NCBI GenBank assembly: GCA_935421135.1
Contig: OW285197.1
Span: 9,526,723-9,590,722, forward strand
DNA length: 64,000 nt
Direction: 5' to 3'
From: Bugulina stolonifera
Taxonomy: Eukaryota; Bryozoa; Gymnolaemata; Cheilostomatida; Bugulidae
Positions 40,601-52,900 of the stretch are shown here, in pieces (the first letter of the stretch is position 1; each line of letters starts with the position of its first letter). The position numbers and the translations under genes were made by a program. The notes under the pieces were generated by a model, which was not told where the DNA came from, searched no databases, and saw nothing but the letters and a program-made list of their open reading frames with translations.

Positions 40601-41769
40601 TTCTTTGCTTTCTTATATATATGTTTTTCAATACCTTTTATGTCTTTCGAAAATAGCAATAAACGAATTAAAAAAAAGGTCTCACTGGTGATTTGTACCA
40701 GCAGCTCATCAGTTTTAAAGGTTTGTTGCTGAGTATGGACGATAGTTTCCAAACTACATCTTTTAGAAAAGTGTTTTTACAAAACAAAAAATCTAGTTCA
40801 TACAGCTACAATTAGATACACTTGCAAGGGTCACGGATGGACATAATGTTATTTTAATTGTAATGCTGCTTTGACGGTAGCAAGACGGATGAAAAGAGTT
40901 ATGTTTCCCCGAAGTTTCAACAAGTTAAAATGTTGCTAATTCCACGCTGTATGTATGCTCTTACATGTATTGTGTTAAAAATCAGTTTTTTATGTTGTGG
41001 TTTACAATGTAGATGCCGCAAAGACTCTGGCAAGGAGCAAACTTCAATGGCACAGGATGTGGATACATCAAACAATTTTGCTAAAGGTTCATGGGAGAGA
41101 AACGGCTCTGCTTTATTTGGAGAAAATAAAAATGGCTTAAAACTTTTACCTTTGGGTGTTACCCAGAATTCAGTTGATTATTTTGAACGCACATACGGCC
41201 ATCTGGCTTCAGCTGATGGTCCTTACATTGGTAACCTTGATATAAACTACACTGAATACACAGTCCTGATGACCCAAACCGACATGACTGCAAAAACTAT
41301 GGACCAAGACAATGCTTATGAGAGCACAGATGCTGTGGAAGATTACATCTATGAGCAATCAAATAATAAAGGAGAACCTACTGAACAAGATATGAATAAC
41401 TACGTACCTATTGTTCGTCTGGACAAGCAAAATATCGATGATAAAAAAATTCAAGGTTCTGCTGCCAATGATGAGGACAATGTTTATTCAAATTTAAATC
41501 TGAGTAATGTAAGTGACATGTCGGCAAGAGAGCCGATAGATGATCCTAGCTCCTACACTTATAGGTTCATCAATGAAGATTTATTCAATGACAGCAGAAT
41601 ACCCATGCCAATACAGCCTCTCGGCAGTGTGGAAAATGACAGTAAACCCAGCTACTCTTCTACAAAGCAAGATGAGAAGCAATTGGATGATGAAGAACTA
41701 AAACCAATGGCATCCCATGATAGTCAGCACGAAGAGAAGGAAGTGAAATCAAAATTGTCCCATGACTAA
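37694..41769 (+). CDS. Single-pass membrane protein with tyrosine-rich cytoplasmic tail
   Basis: Exons 37694-37766, 38383-38509 and 41013-41769 join in phase (1 and 2) to 318 residues, ending at TAA. The short N-terminal part has two N-glycosylation sites (NGT, NSS). Residues about 32-53 (IIYIVGGITALTVLFAICFA) form the membrane helix, followed by a basic stop-transfer segment (RYRTIQRNRSKNKR). The tail of about 260 residues is acidic near its end and rich in tyrosine motifs: YGHL (Tyr128), YTVL (149), YVPI (197), YSNL (225, also a Grb2-type YxN), plus DYIYEQ. Such motifs can bind SH2 proteins or AP-2; none fits the strict ITIM or ITAM consensus. The start is uncertain: an ectodomain and signal-peptide exon may lie upstream. 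No family recognised. Confidence 0.7.
38054..38290. repeat. Diverged tandem duplication, period about 123 bp
   Basis: Two copies beginning ATTTGCCTGTGCCAAAAATT (38054 and 38177) differ at a few positions. Both end in AAATTAAATAAATAAATTAA-type low complexity. They precede the transmembrane exon of the plus-strand receptor. Confidence 0.9.
38640..39680. other. Compositionally distinct intronic segment, possibly a repeat
   Basis: Within the 2.5-kb intron before the tail exon there is a pyrimidine-rich, locally G+C-rich stretch (about 39040-39210), followed by AATAAA words near 39171 and 39219. It could be a solo LTR or another repeat, but I found neither termini nor target duplications. A second G+C-rich patch lies at about 40420-40540. 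No coding exon is supported. Confidence 0.3.
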
Positions 41770-42027
41770 GGTCGAGCTAGAAATTTATTATAAGCAATAT
41801 TTTATCTATTATGAACTACTTTGATAATGTGTAAAAATAGACTATTTCAAAGAATCGTTAAATGCATAACATTGGTCTTCTACCTATACAATGTACTTTA
41901 TCCAAGGTTAGTGTAAACATTATTTAAAGTTATTTTGGTAGAAATTAATTTACTTTATGTTTGTAACTGTTTTCGTAATTTAGTTTGGTCAATTCTCAAG
42001 TACTGTATTTATCAAGACTCGATGCAA

Positions 42028-42033
42028 AATAAA
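42028..42033 (+). terminator. Candidate polyadenylation signal of the plus-strand receptor
   Basis: AATAAA lies 258 bases after the TAA stop at 41767-41769, in A+T-rich sequence. Confidence 0.45.
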
Positions 42034-42627
42034 ATTTTCCCTACTAATTCAATTATTTGTATTAATTGCCTCTGACACAGGTATATTGTGTGTGTATTAA
42101 AAAATTAGCTTAAGATATTGAGAACTTCTGTAACCTTAAGAAATTTGACTATTGAATAAAAAAGTAATTGTCATGCAGATAATATTTCTTCCCTTAAATG
42201 ACAACTTTGAAGAATAAGTAACAGTGAGGATATTAACAATGAGTATGTTGCCAGATAATTCAGATACAATAATTTCAAATAAATGCAAATAAAGCAGAAA
42301 TGATATCTTCCGTAAAATGTCATTCAGAAGATGGTAATTACGCGTATTATATGTAAGCAATATTATGCTATCACCACCAACTAGCGGAAAGTAGCAAAAT
42401 ACTTCAGAAGCAGCTTTAGTAGATATACGTAGACATTTCACAGACAACAAAACCTCCTGAAGGTATCCCAAGATAATAATGCAAAGATGAATATGTTCAC
42501 AGTTTTCATTAGTCAATGGCAAGAAAATTCTGTTTCGCACATGTACACTGACCAATAGACCATAGCCCACTCTTGTATTTAAAATTTACGCATACAATGA
42601 GACACAGTCATGTATCTAGATGTGTCG

Positions 42628-42633
42628 TTTATT
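42628..42633 (-). terminator. Candidate polyadenylation signal of the giant receptor
   Basis: AATAAA on the minus strand lies about 240 bases past the stop codon at 42877-42875. Confidence 0.4.
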
Positions 42634-42874
42634 CCTGTGGAGGAGAAAAAAGACGTGTGGTCAATATTGTCATGTTATGTAAAATGTAGATCTATTAATT
42701 TTAATCAACTCATACTCACAGATGTGCAGCAGTATGTCCTGAGATATAAAAATATACATGTACTCAAATGAACTTGGAATCTAGTAATGTGTGCCTGAAA
42801 GATTACCGTCTTTTGTCAATCTAGCTGTAAAGCAGTTGATCAATTAGTTCCATATTTCATAATATAAATATTAT

Positions 42875-45800
42875 TTATTTGTTTCTTTTGGCAACCGTCC
42901 CAGATTTTATCTTCTTGTTTTGGCGGCTAGAGTGATGTGGCCTCTTAGCTTTCAAAGATGTCTGCTTATTCAAAGTTCTATTAGCCTTAGGTTCCACCGA
43001 ACACATCTTATGTGTGGAACTATTGCCCCTCTTTGAAATTTTGAAGATTGTGAACTGTTGATCAAGAGCAAGGTCACCACCAATGTTTTTCTCTTCTGTT
43101 TGGGATTCCTGGAGTAAATAAGTATGAACACAAGACGTAATGTCGTGCGTTTGACATCTCGCTAATACCTAAAGAATGTACAATGTACCTGTACTTGTAC
43201 TTGTGTCTGGTAATATATAAATGTGTAATATTTACTCACAGAGAGTCCATTTAATATCAAACTATCTGATATGGTTTTCTCTTCTTCTATATTCTGATTG
43301 ATATCTAGATAGAGATACCCCTTCTTTGCATACTGTAAACATATATAGAGAATAATATAAGGGAGTTTATGTACATTCACCATTGTACTTGTAAATATCC
43401 AATTCTATCACACGCTCTCTGTGAAGCACTAAACACATGCATTTGCATATTCTTCAATTTAGCGATAACTGCTTAAAGTCAAGTTATGGTGACTTATAAT
43501 ATATTATTATGTATATACAATGTATTATTTAGATCTAGAAAATATATTTATTTTTGAAACTCCTTCATCAATGTCAAACAATGGATTGCTAGAGACATTC
43601 TTCTCTTGCATTCACATTATTGGTCAGGGTAGAGTTTCCATGATACATTCTACTATTTAAAGCCCAAACTTTACCTTTCATATTCATAATTTTAAAAATG
43701 GTGAATGTAAATAGCCTCCCTTATTACCAGTAGATAATAATCTAATGCTATAAACTAGGTTCTTATCTAGTTTGGTTTGATTTCCATACGTTATGATATA
43801 AAGTATTACCTGGAATGGCGATAGCTCAGGTTCCTGTAGTAAGGCTAATGAAGTCGAAGAGAGTGTTGGACCACTTAGCCTTAGGTTTCTATCCTGATCA
43901 TCCTGTATGTTCTGCAGGTAAGCAAAGCCGAACTTTACAGACTTACTCACTTATTTGAACATTGTAGTAACACAATGTTTGATAACTAGTTGTACTAGTA
44001 CTAGTACTAATTCAACATCAATTTGACCACAAGACGGGCTACTAAATAGTTTTTTTTTTAAATGACACACAGGCTAATAATACGTTTACAGATTGCTTAA
44101 CCTTTTTCTTGCTCATTTCTTGCAAATCTTCAGAGATATCTGTCATCTTCCAGCCAGGATATCTTTCTGTTTTAATTTTCTAAATTAAGTGTTTAATGTG
44201 AGTGCAATTATTATGTACACCCTATATTCCCACATGAGCATAAAAGTATATTATATAATTATGTAATTACTGTATGTACTGTTCATTAGATGATGATACA
44301 CATGCATTCATACTATACATTAATAAATATGGAAATTATTGGATACATGTAACTAGTGGTGAAGGGTGGTGAACTCACAGAAATAATACTCTGATACGAG
44401 CAGTAGGCTAACAGTGATACATGCAGACATTTTAAATGGGAAAATAGTCATCTGACAAGGATTAAGGTAGTAGTATTTGTGAACTATTGAATTTATATAT
44501 ACTGATAATAGCCTAAATCATTTGATACAAATAATAATGCAAACATATAATTTTAATTACTCACCTCTTTGGCAATCCCCAACCATTTGCTGCAGGGTCT
44601 TTGTAACTTATTTAAACTTTTCTTAGAACTAGTCTTTGATTGGTACTTCCCGGGTTGAACATAGGATCTCTAAAATGTAAATCAACATTACCTGAGCATG
44701 CAAGTCAAAACAGATTTTTACAAAGGCCAGACTCTTGGACAGGTCATGCTGAATAGCAAGCGGTGAACTGTATATGTAATATTTAAAGAGATAAATTTCC
44801 TGAGGTCATAGGCTAACAGTCGTGGTGCCAAACAAAATTCTTTAACGTGGTTGCCCAATAGTAGGGCTAATCGAGGGCCCACCACGGTTCCTAGAGCTAG
44901 TTATTATTATAGTCGATATGTCACGGAGAGAAAACCTTCTTCGGGACTAAAACCTTCCGGTCATTGATGGAACACAAGCCTACGTTCTTGCAGATAACTT
45001 GCGTCATTGCTAGAAGAACAGAGTAACTAGTGCTAGACGACTCGACCACCAAAACCGTATAGAGGCAAGCAAGTATGCCACACTAAATGTACATGTTCTA
45101 TGCACATACGTTGAGTGAAGATGTGGACCAGCTCAATTCTGTGTTTCTCTTTTCGATATTTCTTGAGGAAGAAGTCTTCGCTTTCTTAGATCTATCTACA
45201 TGCAGTGTAGATGAAACATGTTTCCTCTCTATCTGCTTTATTTTCTTATCGAAATCCTAAAAAACAAAATTTAGTTACATTCAAATTTAGTGAAAAGATT
45301 TTAAGTTACAGAAAGATCTGTTTCACCTTTCAAACATAGTTAATAATGTAAACATGCAGTGATGTACTGTGTTGCTAAGGCTACGCGTGTCGGGAAAACA
45401 TCCTTGATCACATAATGAAGCTCACTGGTTTCTAACTGGTATTTACAGAAATACACCTGATGTCTGATTGTATTGTTAAAGTAGTGGACATCTCAGAACA
45501 ATGAAAGAACACTCAAGCACTATATGTGCTGTAATTACTAGATGTTTTTTTGAGTATGTCAAAATCTCCATAGGTTTACAAAATGTGCAATAAATAGAAG
45601 CAGAAGTATATTTTCATTGTAAGTTACTTGGCTTTGAATTAAATGTACTCAGTTAATATTCAGTTGAACTATTTGAATATCAGTATTATTAAGTTTACTC
45701 ATGCTAAATTTGCATTCAATAGATACATTACATTAGCTGATGTTGTTGACTGTTTCAAACTTCTGTGATGTTTGGATTCTCTCTCTCGTGAGTCTTTGAT

Positions 45801-46985
45801 ATCATAAACCGTCTTTGAAAATTTTTCTGCTGAACTATTTTTCTTATTTTTTATCTGAAAAGCACAGTAATGCAGATGGTACTGGACAAATTTGAAAAGA
45901 TCAAAATTTGTATTAAATTAATAAATTGACTCATGGATTATTAGTGTAGTTTATAGTATGAATGTTTAAAGATAAACCCCAAAATCAAGCAAATCCACCT
46001 TTACCCTAATGATTTGAATATTAGCGTAGTTGTGTAGTTGCTGTTCGGAGAATAAAGTCAAGTGCACTAACATGTAGATTACCGACTCTTACACTGAGAG
46101 GTGCAGTTTAGACCAGAAGTAATTTTGGCCATGTTCAGCACAATCATAAATCACTGAATATGGATGAAGGTATGCTGCACAGATGTAATTGTTATTACAA
46201 TGATAAATACTAACAAGCTTCTGAGTGAAACAGTAAAAACTCACGAGCAGCAATAGGCTTAACTGTAAACGTTATTGATTAGTGTCTGTGTGTCAGAATT
46301 AACAATAATGTCAGCCAGAATAATGGTAAACACATTACTAAGCATTGTAAGTACAAGCAGTTATATTAGCACATGGTCATGTGCAGTGCTTCTAAAAATA
46401 ACCTACATGTAATACAAGATACTTTCAAAATATACCTGAGTACAGAGTGCAATTGAGTATGAAAACTTTTTGAAATTGTTTGCCGAGGTTGGGCAGGATG
46501 GAATGGCTTCTATAGTTATTGCTTCAAGTTTACAACATACTTTACACATGTACATGTATGTATGTCATACTCAAAGTTACTGTATACATGATTGTATAAA
46601 TAGAAATTATGTTACCTTCTTTGGGGAATTATGTAACTTGTTGTTCTCACTTTTCATAGATGAGGATAGAGAGATTGTGGTCTGTGAAAGTCTTGCATTC
46701 TTTAGCCTGGATAAGCGTAAGTCAACAGAAATGATGTGGGATAAAAGCTAGCTTCTGGTTTTTTTGAGTTGCTTCTGCATGTATATTGTTTCACAGTAAA
46801 CCATCATTTGAAATAGATGTTTACCTGTTATAAAATATTTCATGGCCTAAAATAGCTGAAAGGGCAAAGCTTTCTGCAACTGTAGCCAACTCAGACTGAG
46901 GCTTATCAACCAAGAAATCTTCCAGATCATTCAGTGAAAATCCATGGCCTCCTGTAGCCCCCAGTATACGTGCCTTGCCAACTAT
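42875..46985 (-). other. Cytoplasmic tail exons of the giant receptor
   Basis: Exons are 46985-46825, 46706-46616, 45854-45732, 45256-45110, 44669-44565, 44179-44102, 43911-43810, 43332-43240 and 43108-42875. Most are phase 0-0. The tail is rich in Lys, Arg and Ser (KAKRPHHSSRQNKKIKSGT near its end), with a few tyrosines (GYLYLDI, TVYDIKD). There is no catalytic motif. The many Lys/Arg clusters could bind phospholipid or act as nuclear signals after cleavage; this is inference. Confidence 0.8.
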
Positions 46986-49900
46986 CTACAGTGCATAAGA
47001 ATATTATTGGTGATAGAGGTGTAGGAAGCAATTATGGTCAAATGACTGAAAAATTTGCAATCTAACCTACAGTTTAAGATATAACTATTTAGCGTGGAGA
47101 GTTTTTAAGTGAAAAGGTCAAGAAGAGAACATTGTACTAGGGGCGAATAAGATTCTTACTTTAGATGGTTTCTGAATGAAAGCCATATTGAATTCAGAAT
47201 CTGGTCTCAGTGCACAGTATACAGCTAGTGATACCAAGCAAAGAATTGGTAAAGTAGACAGAACTAAAGGAAGAACCAATGAGTAGGACAACTCTCCAAA
47301 ACCGCCTGTACTAAAATAAAAAGGTTAGGAAGACAGAACTACATGTAACGGAATACTTCAGAGAAATACAAATACGAGTATATTATGCCAAAACTGCTGC
47401 ATAGATGACGATAAAACTGGGACACAATGCCGATTAAAAAGGTGGTTTTACAGCCTTGCTCCTATACACATGTAAAATGGTGAAGCAGATGTAGTTCAAT
47501 TTTATTCTTGTCATTGGGTAAAATGGTTGTGGACTGTATATCAGTAGAAACCAAGGCTTTATAATCATACATGTATGTCTTTCTACATAACAGAATTGAC
47601 TATTGAGGTAACAAACTTGACCTTAAATAATTTAATAGCTATGTAGGTCATTACAACAGTTAGGCATGCTGAAAGATAGTTTTCAAAGTGCAGAGTCTGG
47701 TATAATGCAACCATATTGCCCATGGTACCTTATAAGTTTGACTACTACTTAATTAGCCAGAATCTCATACGCTACATAATAACAAGAGTAGCCCACTCAC
47801 TAGTCCAGACGTAATTGGAGCACTTTGAATCAAGATGGCCGTCAGATGTGAAAGCTCTCAGTTTGAAACAATAAGCTTTGTGTGATCTAAGCTGGCCATT
47901 GCAGTAACTTCTGTTTTTAACTTTGAAGCAGGATCTACATTGTAAAATAAGTAAAGGATTAGCCTGATTCTTTGCAATGAACAAATTTTATTTGAAGTTT
48001 TAAAATTGTGTATTTTTCTCACAGAGAATTGTTAAAATTCTTATAGATATACATGTATGTGCACATTGTTCAACAATGCATAAAATTATACCTTTCCATT
48101 CAGAAAAAAACATTGCACACAAACCAGTTTGAGAAGATTTACGTATTGAAATAATTGGACAGTAAGGGATGTGCCTATTCTAGCACAGGAAAGATAAAGA
48201 GATGCGTGCATAATGACATTGTGAATGACATTGGTGACACCTGGCGATGCCTCATTTGGCTCGTTTAAATTAGATATGCTGACTAGTTGCAGCTAAAGTG
48301 GCTTGATTCTAAAACTAACCCTTCACCAATTTTGATGATAACTTCACTCTCAATGTTACCACCAGCTAGTCTGTCATACAAAGGTTTTGGTTTGACTTTT
48401 GGGACAGATTGTGTTGGTGAATTGTTATCACCAGAAGAGTTTGCGCTCCTTTTCTTTCTCAAACTATTGTTCACAGGTAGGAGTGAATCCTCATTTGTAA
48501 AGAAATCGGACCTTGGAAACGCTTGATAAGGCAGCCATATTCCTTTCCACTCCACTACATTTATCTGTGAAGAATTTTACAGTGTATTTTTCATGGCATA
48601 GCCTGCTGCTTATACGCTGCATGATTGACGAAAATAGCTCAAATGTTCAGCCAATCACCCTGCGGTTCAAACAAGACTAGCCAATCAAAGGTGTACTCTT
48701 GAAAATTTTTTCTATGATGTAGAGCAGGGGGATACAAGCGGAATGAGTCATCAATTATTTGTTTGACGCATTGCAGAAGAATAAACACGAATTTAACAGA
48801 GAACTTTTATATCTTAATTGCAAGCCTCTCTCTGAATGGGTTAACACAAGTCATATCTTCCTACTAGTGGCATTCTAGTTATAGTCCCGGGTTTTGGCTC
48901 AGTCAATAATTCTACTTGTAGTGTGTTTTTGGTCTTACACTATGATAAGAAAACACTTTTTATTTAAAAGAATAATACATTGCATAATAAGAAAGTGACT
49001 AAATTATTACTAGAATAGATAAACCATTGATGGTGTCATATAGATTAAAATTACCTGATCATAGGTAGGCAGTTCTGGTGGAAACTGGCCGTTGTAAAAT
49101 GATTTATCATATAGTGGATTTCTCTCACACACTAACAGAGTGAATCCAGTTATCTCACCATTTTCATTCGAAAACCCCTGCCTTACTGCTACTTCAATAA
49201 AGCTGACAAGAAAAATGCATAAAATATCATATTTTTAATAAAAGCAGCGGATATGTTATTGGTAAATTTTTAACATTATTCAATCACAATTTTTATCTAT
49301 AGGGTGGATTATTATGCACGAGAGAATCTTTTCCAGGATTACATGTAATTTTTGTAGTCAAATTCTCGTACTAAAGAATGAAGGAGAAACACTTGTCTAC
49401 GTGTACAATTTAGCTGGTTCATTGGCCGTTACATTCCAAATGCTGCAGAAAATTGCTTTGTGAAACAGCAAATCTAGAGCCTTGGCACTGTTGGCAATTT
49501 TAAGCCCTGTGTGACATCGGTTCCCAAGAGACAGTTTATTCTGGTTCTTTCTGCCTTGTACTCTGGACTGTATGTTGTATGGTTCAGCAACTCATTCTAT
49601 CCAGTCAAATACAACAACATCTAGCCTTACTTTTCCGACAGTTTTTTGCTTTTATTTAGTATCTGTTCTATTATTTCAATTCAAAGTCCAACTCACCTCT
49701 CAGAGATTTGAATATCAAAAGTTTGATTCTGAGATGATGGGTAGAAATGAGGCTGTATACTGGAGTCATTGTAACCTTCCAGTAAAGCAGGAATTCCACT
49801 TGGTAGAAAGACTAAAACTATTTCTTTCAAGTTATTCTCTAAATAGATGTCTCTTTCAACCTCTGCCGACCTGATCTATGCAGGTTTAATTAAAGTTAAA

Positions 49901-52900
49901 TCATTTAAAACTAAACAGTATATACAAGCTAGAATAGCATGCGTATAAGATTTAAGCTCTCCAACATTTAACACTTGTATTTGCAATGTTTACCTACATG
50001 TAGGTTTGTGAAAAAAGTTGGGCTACATACTCACTATTACTTATATTGTTAAATAGCAAACTACATGTACATTTACACTTACTCGTAGCTCATAAGTGTA
50101 TCCAGGTTTAAGGGTAAAGTCTCTTGTGTGTAGCCCAGAAGTGTTTACACTCCAAACAAAGTAATAGGATGGAGAGCTGTTTGAGAAAACATGTGAACCT
50201 GGTGAAGAGAAAAGTAAAAAATGGACTATGTTACAAGTCCATGCATCTTATATCAACACCTGGTGATATGACTACATGCAAGTAGTATAGTCAGTGCAGA
50301 TCTCCACAGACATGTACCGATTGACCCATAGATTTTGAAGTCCATGCATCTTACATCAACACCTAGTGATATGACTACATGTACATATGTATATTCTTTA
50401 GAAGTAAAAGTGAAATTTATTAATATGCAATGCTACACGACTTGTATGCATTTTTATTTAGTGCTAACATTCTAAAATTCTAAGGTTGTAATAGGTTTAG
50501 TAGCATATACATGTATATCCAAAGTTGGGGATATAGGTATTCACATGTATTACCTGTAAATGTTAGGTTGTAATTAATCAAGACATCAGAGTAAGCTCTG
50601 GACTGGATGAACGTAACTTGCACAACTCCCAGAGATTCAGTTGTGACCACAGTTAGATCACTCTGAATTAAAAACACACAAGTGAAAAATTTAAGGTCTT
50701 GCTGCTTTTAGTTCTAATTTGTATCCATGGCAGCATTCTTCTGCTTATGAACTTGAACAAAATATGTTTGAGAATTGACGCAGAGTTGAATAGTATAGAA
50801 AAAGTTGACAATTTAAGTGAATTTTGGAGAAAGGAGTGAATTAGGGTTTGGCGTAAATACATGTGCAACAAAATTTGAAACGGCAGACTAAATTAATATA
50901 TCGAAAAATTGCAGGAGCATTTTCTTTGCAGTCAAGAAATGTATTTTTAAACAGACTAGTTTATGATAAAATCATAGCAATGAGACCAGCAGTCTCCACA
51001 TTGCACTCTTATATTAGCCTAATTTTCCTCAATTCATGCATGTAGGACTATGTTTAGATACAGTTTAATAATTATAGTTGTGTTCATTTTTGTTCCTAAC
51101 TTAATATGACTTACATACGGGAGTTCTTTCACACACCGTTGCTCTGGTGTGCTGTCCCATTCCCCAGTTACTCCGCAGGTCCAGGTCCAATTAGTGAGGT
51201 CTTTAAATCCATCAATGTTGTATGTTGGTAGACAATTTACTGTCAACTTGGTATTGTAAATGTAAGAAGCATTCAGTGGGATCATTTGTAGGCCGTCACC
51301 TAGTCTTGGTTTCTCACACTGTATGGCTGTATATACATATAAATAAGTAATAAACAAGTAGCTTGAAAGTGAAGTTGCAGTAAAAATAACTGTTATTACA
51401 CATATTTCCGTTACCATTAATTGATTAGATACGCTTATGTAACTATGCGATAATGACCACATGTCTCAGCATATGATTTCCTTTATCCATAGAGTTAATG
51501 ATGCACCGCCAGCTAATCAAGTATTCATCATGTATTGCATGGCTTTAGTATACATGTACGTTTAACAAATCTCCACTGCACCTACACACCTGCAGCGTTA
51601 AACTTTTCAGATATTTTGAAATTGGTTAATGTTGAAATATTTAATGTAAGATAACACTTTTAAAAATTGACTCGGGCCACCAGTTTTATAACGGTCACTT
51701 ATTCGTTGCTTCTTGTTATATGCAGGAGCAAGACAGGTATGGCATGCCAGAAACTGGCCTGACTCTGCAAGCCTAGCAATGCAGTTATAGGTTTAAAAGT
51801 AAGCACAGAAATTTACATTGTTACTACGGTATTGTGGTTAACTACAGATTTAACTTGATTTGATGTATTGTAGTTCTATAACATCCAGGGAAGAATGATA
51901 TAGAAATGTTCACCTAATACTGGTTGGTGAACAGTTTGAGAATGAATTGATACTACAAGTACATACAATAGTATTGCTGGAACACAAAGTTAGAGCACAG
52001 GTTTTCCTGCTCCCTACACTGAATGCATGTACATAGAGAATAATTAGCATTCTTAAGATATAGATAAATCTAGTTGACTTCTGTGTACACTAAGTATTAG
52101 TTATTTGCCAGCTACTACAGAATACCAATAATATTTGATAGATCAGCCTCAAAATTCTAAGCTGTATGTTGTGTCTTAGTTGATTGGCCATTAAGCAGAC
52201 TTGCTTAGCAATGTATAAAGTTACATGGAAGTTCAGCAAACATAAATGCAGAATTGGAATGCATTGTAGTTATTCACTGCTAATACAGTTAGCTAGAGGT
52301 AAAGCCCAGAACACAGGTAGAAGTAGAAAACAGAACTTACGGATACAGTTGGGTGGGGGTAGAGACCAGAACTTGTCAGCCTCACACCTGAGAGTCACAG
52401 ATTGTAATCTAGTGTTGTTGTCTATATGGTTTTCTGGGCAGAGGAAGATAACTTCTGATCCATAACTATAATCACGCCCCTCTACCCTCTCTACATTAGA
52501 ACCTTCTCCTGGCCTTCCACAGTTTACAACTGCATTGGAGTAGACAAGAATAACATTGAAATAACTTCCTTCCTACAATAGTCTCAATGTTAATTTTAAA
52601 ATAGCCAAAACAACCAAGATAAATGCACAAAGTTTCCTTTCAAGCAGAGAGATCCAAGAGTTTGTTGTAGTTACTACAACCTGCAGAATTGTTCGAATAA
52701 ATGTAGTGTTTATATACTATGCTTATAAAACCCTATATCATGCCGAAACTATATGAATTTTTTAGGACTTTTAAATTATTTACAAGTACAATCTCAAGTC
52801 ATACTTAAGCACTTTTCAGGAAATTCTGGACTCCAGAGTTCTCCATCAACACATGTTAGAGTTTCTTCCAGCAGACCAGAATTTCTCTCATAACCGATGG

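Larger units (their letters stand above)
41770..42874. other. Convergent intergenic region
   Basis: The plus-strand receptor and the giant minus-strand receptor end toward each other 1.1 kb apart. Candidate polyadenylation words for each are at 42028-42033 (+) and 42628-42633 (-). If both are used, the 3' ends overlap little. Nothing else is recognised. Confidence 0.5.

Noticed and set aside
41013..41769. Canonical ITAM or ITIM
   Set aside because: Spacing between YxxL/I motifs is too large for an ITAM, and no site has a hydrophobic residue two before the tyrosine as an ITIM requires.
43162..43383. 73-residue frame treated as an independent small gene
   Set aside because: Its core is the tail exon 43332-43240; the rest is intron.
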